Origin: Symsagittifera roscoffensis
Taxonomy: Eukaryota > Xenacoelomorpha > Acoela > Convolutidae
Length of the DNA stretch: 64,000 nt
NCBI RefSeq assembly: GCF_963678635.1
Contig: NC_087071.1
Location: forward strand, 22,289,194 to 22,353,193
Direction of reading: 5' to 3'
Shown: one piece after another, positions 55,358-64,000 of the stretch
Numbering within the stretch: the stretch's first letter is position 1
Layout: each line of letters starts with the position of its first letter
Program-made: the position numbers and the translations under genes
Notes under the pieces: model-generated
Database searches by the model: none
What the model was told of the DNA's origin: nothing
Seen by the model: the letters and a program-made list of their open reading frames with translations, nothing else

Positions 55358-57277
55358 ATGAACCAGAACACCCCGAACGATTTGCCACAATTTTCTGGAT
55401 TGCCAGCAATCTTAAACGCTACTTCAAACTACAGATCAATTTCCGCCCAGGACAATTCAGGACTCCTACTTCGCCCCGGATCTAACAGCGACGCCAATAC
55501 CTTGGATCATCGCATTCATCAACAACAAACAGAAACTCTTGGAACTCAAACTGCCCATGGAACTCACCTCCATCCTCAGTCAAACCTCTCATTGCAGCAG
55601 TCGAACGCCGACTTGTCACAAAGTTCAAACCTTCAGCCGAACCACACAGAAGCTCAACTTCAACGAACGACTATAGAATTGAACAATGGAACTCAACTCC
55701 AAATCGACAATCAGCAATTGACAGCAACAGTGGGACAAAGACCAAACTCAGAAGCTCAACTTCATGAAACATCACCGCACTCCAACCCTGGAACTCAAAT
55801 CCAAGTTTTCAATCAGCAGATGAACGCACCAGCAACCCGACAAAGAAATGTTTCAGCGCCAATATTTCTTCCAACAGCAACTTCAAAAGCAGCTCAGAGT
55901 CAAATGATTGGACAGCAAATCACACACCCAATTCTTGCTCCCCAGACAGCTAGCCCCCCACATGGACTACACCGGCCTTCAAGCCAACAACAGAACCAGC
56001 CTTCAAGCCAACAACAGAACCAGCCTTCAAGCCAACAACAGAGGACACATAGTCCGAATAGCGCCTTTAGACCCATCTTGACGATTGGAAATCAGAATTC
56101 AACCAATCATCCCCCCACCAACGTGTTCAGGGGACACCAAACGACAGCTAAGGGTATCACAAACATCAACGGAGTACCGATACCAGCACAACCAGCACTA
56201 CTGCCAACAAACCAAGGAGATCAACGAACAGCAACAAATTGGACCTCCAGCCAGCCGACCCTGACTCACCAATGTACACAACCTGCCATACGATCGTACC
56301 AGGAAGGATTTCTGGGAACTACGACAGCATACAACCCTACGAACATGCCGACATCATCAACAACAGCCTTCGCTCATGCAGGCTGCAGGGGACCAACAGG
56401 AACAACTCACCCAAATATCAACCGACCTCCCCCTCATCAACATGCAGTCCATCAACATGCAGCACATCAACATGCAGCACATCAGAACCAGCCGACTTAT
56501 TTTCCGATTCCGACCAACCTTGGAACAGCACCGACAGACGACAGCCATCATCAAACGATCTCGAAGACATTCAGGAAATCAGTGCCCATTGTCAAACCAT
56601 TCATATTCGACGGAGAACCTGAATAATGGTTAGATTGGATAGGACTGTTCAACGCAACCATCAACAGCACCGACATGACAAACTCGGAAAAGATGACACA
56701 TCTGCAGAAACTTGTATCTGGAGATGCCAAATCTCTCATCCGAGGATATGGATGCAATGGAGCAATGTATGACGCAGCCCTTCAGCGACTGGAAAACGAC
56801 TTTGGTAACCCGACGAAGATAGTTATATCCTTCCTTCGACGACTCGACGCCATCAGCGGCCCCAATCTACGACATACCAGAAGCTACAAGGACCTCGCCA
56901 ACTTCCTACAGAAAATGGTCGATACATTCACGACACTTGGATTCCAGCACGATCTACACTCTACGACAAATGTCCAAACAGTTTTGTCAAAACTGCCTAC
57001 CCCTTGCCGATTAGAATGGAATAGATACAATCTGCAATGCAACATCAGACAACCATCACTCATCGACCTCACCAATTGGTTCAACAACTACGCTGAAGCA
57101 TGCAGCGATTTGCCGAGCAACAGCAACAACAACAACACCAGAAACAGCAGCAGCAGCAACAACTACAACAGCAGCAACACTCAAGGATCATCATCCAACG
57201 GTCACACCCACCAACATGGACCATCGGATCACCGCGCCAATCAGAACAACCGGAAGCAGCAACGCAGCCAGCAGTAA
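55358..57277 (+). pseudogene. BEL/Pao Gag main region, interrupted
   Basis: The frame starts with a Gln/Asn/Pro/Thr-rich region including PSSQQQNQ and QHAAHQHA tandem repeats. It is broken by TAA at 56624-56626 and continues in the same frame. After the break comes the Pao-type Gag core (DUF1759-like): KLVSGDAKSLIRGYG, ALQRLENDFGNP and VLSKLPTPCRLEWNRY. A poly-Asn/Ser stretch precedes a second in-frame TAA at 57275-57277. Both stops look like point mutations, so Gag from this copy would be truncated. Confidence 0.85.
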
Positions 57278-58090
57278 CATAAATCTGGACAAAAGGATCA
57301 ACGACGAGATTTTTGCCCGGAGAAACGCAATTGCCAGTACCTTGGAAAATGCCAACACTTCATCGCAATGATCCCAAAGGACAGATTACAGCATGCTAGG
57401 GACCTACAACTATGTTTCAACTGCCTCAGCCCCTACAAGTTCGCCGACTGTCAATCAACGCAAACCTGCCGGACGAACGGATGCAGTAAGAAACACCTAA
57501 CACTTCTGCACAACAGCAGCACCTACAACTCGACGACACAGAGGGAGACAGCCAACCGGATCTCCAGACAACATGACGACACCACCAACTGCAGCACCAG
57601 CATAAGCAGAAGGAAATCGACTCGCCACATTCCGACCCTGCCAATAACGATCTCTCATGGCAAACATAGAGTTCATGCCTATGCAATGCTTGATTGTGGA
57701 AGCAAACTGACATTGCTTAAATCATCAATCGCCCTCCAACTCAAACCAGATCTGCAATTAGACGACACCATTCAGCTAAACCAAGCACTGACATCATCAG
57801 ACACAGCTTCTACAAAGATGACGATCGCGATTGGACCCTACAACCAGCAAAAGCAGCCATTTCAACTAAATGACATCGACGTCATAATGGATTGGAACCT
57901 TTCCCAATTCAACCCTGAACTCGTCAACTCTATCTGCCAAAGGAACGAGCCACTTCAACACATTCGGATAGCCACACTGCCCTCGAAAGAAATCGGAATC
58001 ATCATTGGATGCGATTTCGCCGAACTCGTGACACCTTCAGAAGTAAGCCATTCAAAACAAAATGTGCCTATTGGATGGAAAACGCCACTC
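57278..58090 (+). pseudogene. BEL/Pao nucleocapsid and protease region
   Basis: Continuing the Gag frame, cysteine-histidine clusters (CPEKRNCQYLGKC, LCFNCLSPYKFADC) form the nucleocapsid zinc motifs. The retropepsin-like site reads AMLDCGSKLTLL, where the family normally has Asp-Ser/Thr-Gly. The Cys in the middle would probably impair activity. The frame is lost near 58085-58100 within a TCTCTCTC run, where slippage is a plausible cause. Confidence 0.85.
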
Positions 58091-58940
58091 TCTCTGTGGA
58101 CGAGACAATGCAGCGACACCCAACGACACCAACACAATCAACTTCACGACAGACGATACACTGTTTCGCCACGTAGCTGAATGGATAAAAATGGATGCCG
58201 AAGGGATTTCAACTAACCAACGCAGCCTCTCAACAGACGACAAGGAAGCTCTCCGCATCTTGGAATCTTCAACAACCCGCTTGCCCAATGGACACTACGA
58301 AGTTGGAATGCTTTGGAAACGTGGACAACAACTGCCAAACAATAGATGGCTTGCCAAGAAGCAGCTCGACAGCCTTCTCCAACGACTGAAGAGAAACACC
58401 GAGATGGCACAGAAATATCAGGAGACCATCGACACCGACTTGCAGAAAGGTTTCATAGTCAAAGTTGATGATTCCCATGAAGACTCAACAGGAAATTGGT
58501 ACCTTCCTCATCATCCAGTGACAAACATCAATAAACCTGGCAAGGTACGCCGAGTCCTTAATGCATCGAGCATCTACAAAGGAGTATCACTCAACAGCAA
58601 CCTACTAACTGGACCAGACCTCCTCAAAAACCTTACTGAAATCGTTATGCGATTTCGCGAGGACCAAATCGCTATTTCTGCCGACATTGAAGCAATGTTC
58701 ATGCAGGTCTTTGTGAGCCCAGAGGACCAGCCGTATTTGCGATTTCTGTGGAAGGACAACACGGGCCAACCCGCAACCTTCCAATACACCCGCCACATCT
58801 TCGGAGCTACCGAATCACCATGTGTTGCCTGCTACGCCACTCGACAATGTGCGAAGGACAATGCCGACAAATATCCAGCCTTGCAGCAAATCACAAAACG
58901 CAACATATACATGGACGACCTATACAAAGCCGTTTCAACA
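58091..58940 (+). pseudogene. BEL/Pao reverse transcriptase
   Basis: The frame carries LQKGFIVKVDDSHEDS, the RT A motif in ISADIEAMFMQV, FGATESPCVACYATRQ and the C motif YMDD (58908-58919), the catalytic aspartates. It is disrupted about 10 codons after YMDD by a frame change near 58925-58950. The polymerase would copy element RNA into cDNA in cytoplasmic particles. Confidence 0.9.
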
Positions 58941-60016
58941 ACGACGAAACGACACAGTTAATGAACGACCTTCAAAAGATGTTCAGCCTTGGAGGTTTCA
59001 ACCTCACAAAATGGACCTCAAACTCTCAAAAAATCCTCACAACAGTCAACGAGAACCCCTTGGAAAACAGCGACAGCCTCACCAAGAGGGAACGACCCCT
59101 CGAAAGAGTTCTTGGAGTGAAATGGAAACCAGACACGGACGTCTTTCTTTTGGAAGCAAAGAAGTTTCACGCCATTGACAAGAAGGACTTAACGCAGCGC
59201 AAACTATTGAAGTTTGCTTCTTCAATCTTTGACCCGCTTGGAATTACGATGCCACTGACAATTCGACTACGACAGTCACTTCAACTTGCCTGGAGTAATG
59301 GACCTCAATGGGACAAACCTCTAAACATGGAGCATTTAACAGACCTCAACGATTGGATAGACAAGCGAAGCCAATTCAACGACATCTGCCTGCCCCGGAT
59401 TTACTTCAAACCAGAAACGAAGATACTGAAAACCCAACTCCATGTATTCAGCGACGCCTCCGAACTTGCCTTAGCATCAGTTGCTTACCTTAGAATCAGA
59501 TACGACGACGACACAACGGAACTCAAGTTCGTCATTGGAAAAGCCCGAGTAGCACCCAACAGCAGAATGACAATTCCAAATCTCGAGCTTCAAGTCGCCA
59601 CCAACGGAGCTAAACTGTCTCGTTTCATCAAAGAACAACATGACATACGAATCGACAGTACGACACTATGGACAGATAGTACAACAGTTCTTCATTGGAT
59701 AAACTCGCCAAGTCAATGAGACCGGATCTTCATTGCCAACCGCCTGAATTTCATCATGGACTCAACATCTTCACTGGAATGGAGATACGTGCCCAGCAAA
59801 GACAACCCTGCAGACGACGGAACACGTGGTTACAAAGCATGTGACATGACTACCGATTCACGATGGATCAAAGGACCAGACTTCTTGTTAAGACCATCAT
59901 CAGATTGGCCTAATTACCCCCCAACACAACCTACAGCCGATATTCATCTGACAGACAACGACCCACAACCGCCAACATCAGTAATCGACTTCAACCGATT
60001 TAGCACTTGGACATGA
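58941..60016 (+). pseudogene. BEL/Pao RT connection and RNase H
   Basis: The frame holds LERVLGVKWKPDTDVF, FASSIFDPLGITMPLTIR and the RNase H sites LHVFSDASELALASVAYL and TLWTDSTTVLHWI. It is broken by TGA at 59717-59719, continues in the same frame with RYVPSKDNPADDGTRG, and is broken again by TGA at 60014-60016. Confidence 0.9.
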
Positions 60017-61441
60017 GCACTCAAAGGTACTTCATATGTTCTTCTCTTCGCAGAAAAGATCAAAAGGAAGACACGCCAGAGCCTCTCACTTCAACACCTC
60101 ACCTTAGGATTCGCATGGATCATTAAACACTCACAGAATCAATCATTCCCCAAGGAAATAGCATGCCTGACAAAGAAATCTGACATTCCACCCCGCAGCC
60201 CTCTACAACTTCTTTGCCCTTTCATCGACAATCACGGAAACTTACGTGCCAAAGGACGACTACAGAAAGCCCCGCGTTTACTTTGCAGCCGACATCCAGT
60301 CATTTTGAACGCAGAAAACTACCCAATACAACTCTTCATGAAGCAAACACACAAAAATATTCCCATTGTGGAATGGAACACACCCGAAGCATTCTTCAGC
60401 AGGACTTTTGGATCATAAGATCACGCAAGCATCTGAAGAAAACTATTCGACAATGCATACATTGCCGACGCCTTCGACAGGAACCAGTGAAGCCTCTGAT
60501 GGCAGATCTACCCCTACAACGACTCCCTTTATCGGAAAACAGTTACCACTTCTACTCAACAGGAATTGACTTCTTTGGACCCTTTGCCACGCGGAACAAC
60601 GACGAGTACAGTAAGCGATACGTTCTCTTCTTCACCTGCCTCGTCACGCGAGCAGTTCATTGAGAAATATGCCAGCAAATCGACACAAACTCAACTCTAC
60701 AAGCCATACGCCGTTTCATCGCTAGACGCGGTAAACCCAGGATCATCTTCTCTGACAACGGAAAAGCCTTCGTTGCAGCTGACAAGGAATTACAGGAAAG
60801 CCTTTCTGAGATTCAACGCAGCAACGACTTCAAAAATCAATGCCAATTACTTGGAATAACCTGGAAGTTCAACCCACCTGCAGCTCCTCACTTTGGTGGA
60901 TCATGGGAACGCCTCATAAAAACATTTAAGATTGCCTTCTACAAAGTCATTGGAACACGGACACCGGACGACGAAACTCTGTCAACCTTCACGTGCGAGG
61001 TTGAAGCTATGATGAACTCTCGCCCGCTAACCCACGTCTCATCAGACCCAAACGACGACGAGCCCCTTACACCCAATCACCTTCTGCTAGGACGACCAAC
61101 AAACAATTTGCCTCCTGGATTGTTTCTCCCTCGCCACAAAACGGACAAGAGAACTTGGAAACAAGCTCAAGCCTTGAGTCAACAGATAACTCAAAGACTA
61201 CTTGCCAACCTTGACGACCCGAACGAAATGGACAAAGCAAGTGGAAAATCTTCAGCAAGGAGACCTTGTATGGATACTGGAAGACCTAACGCCTCGAGGT
61301 CTTTGGCCCCTGGGACGGGTACTTCGTACTTTCCCAGGTGCAGACGGAACCGTTCGCTCCTGCGAAATTAAAACTAGCAGGGGGATTCTACACCGACCAG
61401 CAGTCAAACTCTCGCGAGTATTGGACCACAGTAACAACTAG
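60017..61441 (+). pseudogene. BEL/Pao integrase and C-terminal domain
   Basis: The zinc-binding part includes SRHPVILNAENYPIQLFM and CIHCRRLR. The catalytic core is marked by GIDFFGPF (first Asp), FSDNGKAF (second Asp) and EVEAMMNSRPLT (Glu). The C-terminus has GDLVWILEDLTPRGLWPLGR, a DUF5641-like region. Breaks: a frame change near 60350-60365, TGA at 60661-60663, and a frame change near 61205-61245. It would insert cDNA into the genome if intact. Confidence 0.9.
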
Positions 61442-61540
61442 ATGACCAACATGATCATCGACAGCTAACAACTAGATGACCATTACAATCAACGACGACG
61501 TACCATCAGCTTCAACGAACAATTTTCTAATTTGCAACTT

Positions 61541-61557
61541 GCAAATGGGCCCGGCTA
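61541..61557 (+). promoter_or_regulatory. Candidate polypurine tract
   Basis: The purine-rich AAATGGG lies just before the 3' LTR, as expected for plus-strand priming. The tract is short. Confidence 0.4.
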
Positions 61558-61747
61558 TGTCTTCGACATTTGAACTTTATTCTTTGCCGAACCTAATTTT
61601 GCCACATTTTCGACATGAATATGCCGCCAAATTAGTAAAAACTGAAAGACTCAAAACTCAAAAATCAAAAAGAAATCATTTAAAAGAAACAACTAAACTA
61701 CGATCTGAAATTGGAATCTTAATCACCAAAACGTATTGCCATTGTCA
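61558..61747 (+). repeat. BEL/Pao 3' LTR
   Basis: It starts TGTCTTCGAC, ends CATTGTCA and is followed by the target duplication GCGCC. Confidence 0.95.
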
Positions 61748-61752
61748 GCGCC

Positions 61753-61892
61753 AAAGGCGCCTTCAGAAAATTTTAGTGTCAGTCAGCCAAAATTGGATAT
61801 CTGAAAATAGTACAAAGGGGGACCCTTTGAGTCGGCAGGGGGCCGAATCACTGAAGGAGGGGCGTCCGCCCCCCAATCATAATCCGCTACTG
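61753..61892. mobile_element. Family B (hAT-like) element, right half
   Basis: It runs from AAAGGCGCC to the inverted end ATCCGCTACTG and is followed by GGACAACG (61893-61900), the partner of 54278-54285. Confidence 0.85.
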
Positions 61893-61900
61893 GGACAACG

Positions 61901-62732
61901 CATTATTGCATAATACATTTTCAAAACTTGCCCTTGATCTGGAATGAATTATTTTTTCTAATATCATTTTTCAGGAGATTTTCACGACCAAAGTTCAAAC
62001 TTAAAAAATTTTCACCGGGTCCGTTCTTTTTCTCTTGAAAAACTTCAATTTATAGCTAGCGGTTTTCCATGAATTTGCCTTTTGAATCTGAAAGTTTTTG
62101 GTTCCTTGATTTCTACATTTCCTAATTGCGTAGCTCAAAAAGCAACATCATTCTTGCACTCTTACAAACACTCTGGAAATACCGCAAAGACTCAATTCGG
62201 ACAACTTTCTGAAAACAATTGCTGGTGTTATGAAAAAATGTTAGCTTCAATTCCGACGCACCAAATTATCATAAATTAGTGCTGATTGAGCTGTTAAAAT
62301 TGTTAATTAAATTAAATTGTCGGGTTCCTGATTGAGTTTCATATGGTCGTGCTGCAAAACTTTTGTTTCCTCCTTTTACCGCAAAAAAACTGTTATAAAA
62401 ATCACCAACAATGGATTTTTTAATCAGTGAAATGATGAAAATGATTCAAGATAAAAGTAGAAAAAAAGATATTATTCATAATTGTTGCTAATGAAAAAAA
62501 TAGCTACAAATTCGCTAAATGACATAGTAATTTTTTAAGTACGCGATCAAAAATATTGATCATTTTGATGTATCTTCAGTACATTGAGAAGCAACCCAGG
62601 AATAGTATGCAAGCTGAAATCGGATTACTGGAGATAAGGTTTTGACCAATGTCTTATATTCATTCAAATTCCAATAAATGATTTCTTAAGTAGGATAATC
62701 ATAACGAGAAAAATACAATCTATCGTGAATAC
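61901..62732 (-). other. Probable intron of the minus-strand gene
   Basis: A short candidate minus exon after TTGTTTTCAG at about 62213 (KLSELSLCGISRVF in one frame) has a donor GTAAGA but does not join its neighbours in phase. The plus ORF at 62082-62279 is not supported. Confidence 0.4.
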
Positions 62733-62849
62733 CTGTGGAGAAAAAGTGGCCATCTTTCAAATCCAATGGAATTTGATATTCATTAGATGTGAGTTGATTA
62801 TCTTCAATTGACCAAGCTCTCATTACCTGTATTTTCTGCCGAATTTGTA
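62733..62849 (-). CDS. Internal exon of an unrecognised minus-strand gene
   Basis: The acceptor is TTCTGTTATCAG and the donor GTATTC. One frame is open over the full 117 bp, with two leading bases and one trailing. It encodes QIRQKIQVMRAWSIEDNQLT and YQIPLDLKDGHFF. It does not join the exon at 63433 (which leaves two bases) or that at 53830 (phase 0), so further exons are missing or two genes are present. Confidence 0.6.
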
Positions 62850-63432
62850 CTGATAACAGAAAAAATTGTTATTGTGATTTTAAAGAACAGGATAATACAA
62901 CGCTGCGCTCCCCAGGCTGGAGTGCGCGGCCAAATTGGGTGGAGGAAATGTCTATTTAGGGACCGAAAAGCCTCAAAGTAGTAACTCAGCTAAATTTGGG
63001 TGCGTAGAGTCGCTCAAAGTCTACAGAAAGAGTCGCACAAGGTCGAAAAATGAGTCGCGGAGGTTCGCAACGTGAGTCGAACAAAGTCGCAAATTGACTC
63101 GTGCAAACTCGCAACATTAGTCGTGCAAAGTTGCATCAGAAGTCGCAGAGAGTCCCAACCTAACTAAGGCAAAGTAATTTTATGATGAATTTTCCATTGC
63201 GCGTGTGGTGAAAAATCCAGGGAGCTAATTTTAAATTCCGCAATTCGAAGATATAAGGTCAGTAAACTTATAAGCGTCTCGATTGGCGGATAAAATAACA
63301 AGAACCAGTAATCTAAATTGAATTCAAGACAGCAGTTGTTGATTCATAAACATAAAATTTACAATCCTATTCACAACCTAGGTCAAAAGACAAGCGAACA
63401 GTTTCGAATTGAGAAAACAGGTCGATCCTTAC
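62850..63432 (-). other. Intron or spacer with a short-motif repeat
   Basis: It includes the AGTCGC repeat at 63007-63165. No exon was found that would reconcile the phases of the exons on either side. Confidence 0.45.
63007..63165. repeat. Degenerate repeat of AGTCGCAAA-like motifs
   Basis: About ten or more copies of (A)GTCGC or its variant CTCGC occur at roughly 13-16 base intervals (for example GAGTCGCACAAGGTCG and AGTCGAACAAAGTCGC). Confidence 0.75.
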
Positions 63433-63530
63433 CAGTTAATTTGGCGTTGACACTTTAGATTGAATTGCATAATTGCATGAATTTTGATTACTGCAGCCAA
63501 GGAGATGTCTCGGCCATCCAGATTAGGTGA
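63433..63530 (-). CDS. Internal exon of an unrecognised minus-strand gene
   Basis: The acceptor is TTTTATATTAG and the donor a strong GTAAGG. The single open frame (phase 0 in, two bases out) encodes SPNLDGRDISLAAVIKIHAI and MQFNLKCQRQIN. The other two frames close within the exon. No domain recognised. Confidence 0.6.
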
Positions 63531-63641
63531 CTAATATAAAACAAGTAACTTGTTGCCTTATCCGGCTTGCAAGGTACTTCAGTCCCCCTATTTTAAAGTT
63601 TTTTTGAAGAGTAACAAGTTTAATAATTGTTCGGTCAAAAT

Positions 63642-63902
63642 TTAAGATTTTTCTGTTTCTTCCTTGAGGCATTTTAGCCGCCCGCTCTCCATCATGCCAG
63701 CTTCCGGTTGAGGAGCTCCCTCACTCCCGATTGAAAAAGTGTCGATTTCTTCGATATCATCTTGAGTCGTACCGTAATTGGACGCGGAATTATAATCCAT
63801 GATTTGTATCTCCTCAGTGAAGTCTCCTCGAATCGTTTTCTTAAGTCGATACGGCATGCGTTTTGTGTTGGAAACGCAGAGTGCACGGTCAGTCAGGTCC
63901 AA
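63642..63902 (-). CDS. Possible C-terminal exon, acidic tail
   Basis: The minus frame ends at TAA (63642-63644) with IEEIDTFSIGSEGAPQPEAG and SGRLKCLKEETEKS. An acidic, Ser-rich tail of this kind is common in cytosolic ends of membrane proteins. There is no ATG near the upstream limit; an in-frame TGA lies just beyond and acceptor-like AATGCAG near 63910 may start the exon. ATTAAA downstream may be the poly(A) signal. If so, it ends a gene that begins outside the window. Confidence 0.45.
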   Translation of the reverse strand: MDLTDRALCVSNTKRMPYRLKKTIRGDFTEEIQIMDYNSASNYGTTQDDIEEIDTFSIGSEGAPQPEAGMMESGRLKCLKEETEKS

Positions 63903-64000
63903 GTGTCCTGCATTGGGTCCATGTTGCCTGCAATGGGTCTTTCAGGGATCTTTGTCGTTTGTTCAGACCTGGGAGCGATTTGTGCCTCTGATGTTGACCG

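Larger units (their letters stand above)
54463..61747 (+). mobile_element. BEL/Pao LTR retrotransposon, complete but coding-defective
   Basis: The 7,285-bp element has 189- and 190-bp LTRs and is flanked by the 5-bp duplication GCGCC (54458-54462 and 61748-61752). Order: gag, zinc knuckles, protease, RT, RNase H, integrase, which is the BEL/Pao order. LTRs differ at about five bases and two small indels, so the insertion is not very old. Even so, the coding region has at least five stops and four frame changes. No envelope-like gene is seen. Confidence 0.95.

Noticed and set aside
62918-62945. Sequence resembling the Alu phrase GCACTCCAGCCTGGG (minus strand)
   Set aside because: The match is about 15 bases with no further Alu similarity on either side.

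Overview
The window looks like AT-rich nuclear DNA from an invertebrate animal. Genes are sparse and split into short exons by GT-AG introns whose acceptors are TTTCAG, TTCAG, TTACAG or similar. Large stretches are retrotransposons, terminal-inverted-repeat elements and fold-back DNA. Nothing looks bacterial or organellar. The species cannot be fixed from the sequence. Nematode or another small invertebrate is only an inference, from splice signals and from the mix of Ty1/copia, BEL/Pao and hAT-like elements.

Layout. At 1-2101 (minus) lies the 5' end of a Ty1/copia element: LTR, half-tRNA primer site, and a gag-pol frame still open at the window edge. From 2100 to 19000 the DNA is mostly repeats: a long inverted repeat at 4522-5622, a 1.15-kb fold-back with two opposed tRNA-like sequences at 11770-12917, and a terminal-inverted-repeat element at 13562-14634 with an hAT-like copy inside it. 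A few minus-strand exons or ORFs (9425-9580, 14635-14827, 15113-15697, 17275-17565) sit among them. At 19192-25395 (plus) a three-exon gene encodes a LITAF-type zinc/membrane-domain protein. Its exon phases agree and predict 462 residues.

From 26000 to 32900 there is a nested repeat (a hairpin-rich element inside a 0.5-kb family repeat), tRNA-like repeats and microsatellites. At 32891-40376 (plus) a gene of at least six exons encodes a modular, apparently extracellular protein: a Gly/Ser linker, a six-cysteine knot-like motif, a Thr/Ser/Ala-rich segment and a basic tail. At 41699-44169 (plus) there are exons of a second, unrecognised cysteine-containing gene. The stretch 44200-52900 is AT-rich, with decayed ORFs, an hAT-like element and a tandem array of the 0.5-kb family.

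From 53243 to the right edge (minus) several good exons imply one or more unrecognised genes. Between them lies a nested insertion: an hAT-like element with an 8-bp target duplication (GGACAACG), split by a 7.3-kb BEL/Pao retrotransposon with its own 5-bp duplication (GCGCC). The BEL/Pao copy has near-identical LTRs but its coding region is broken by at least five stops and four frame changes.

Two interspersed families recur. Family A is about 520 bp, starts near TTGTTCCGAC and ends with a TCAGGGC/GCCCTGA hairpin. Family B is hAT-like with CAGGGGCGGAT ends. Both lie in introns as well as between genes.
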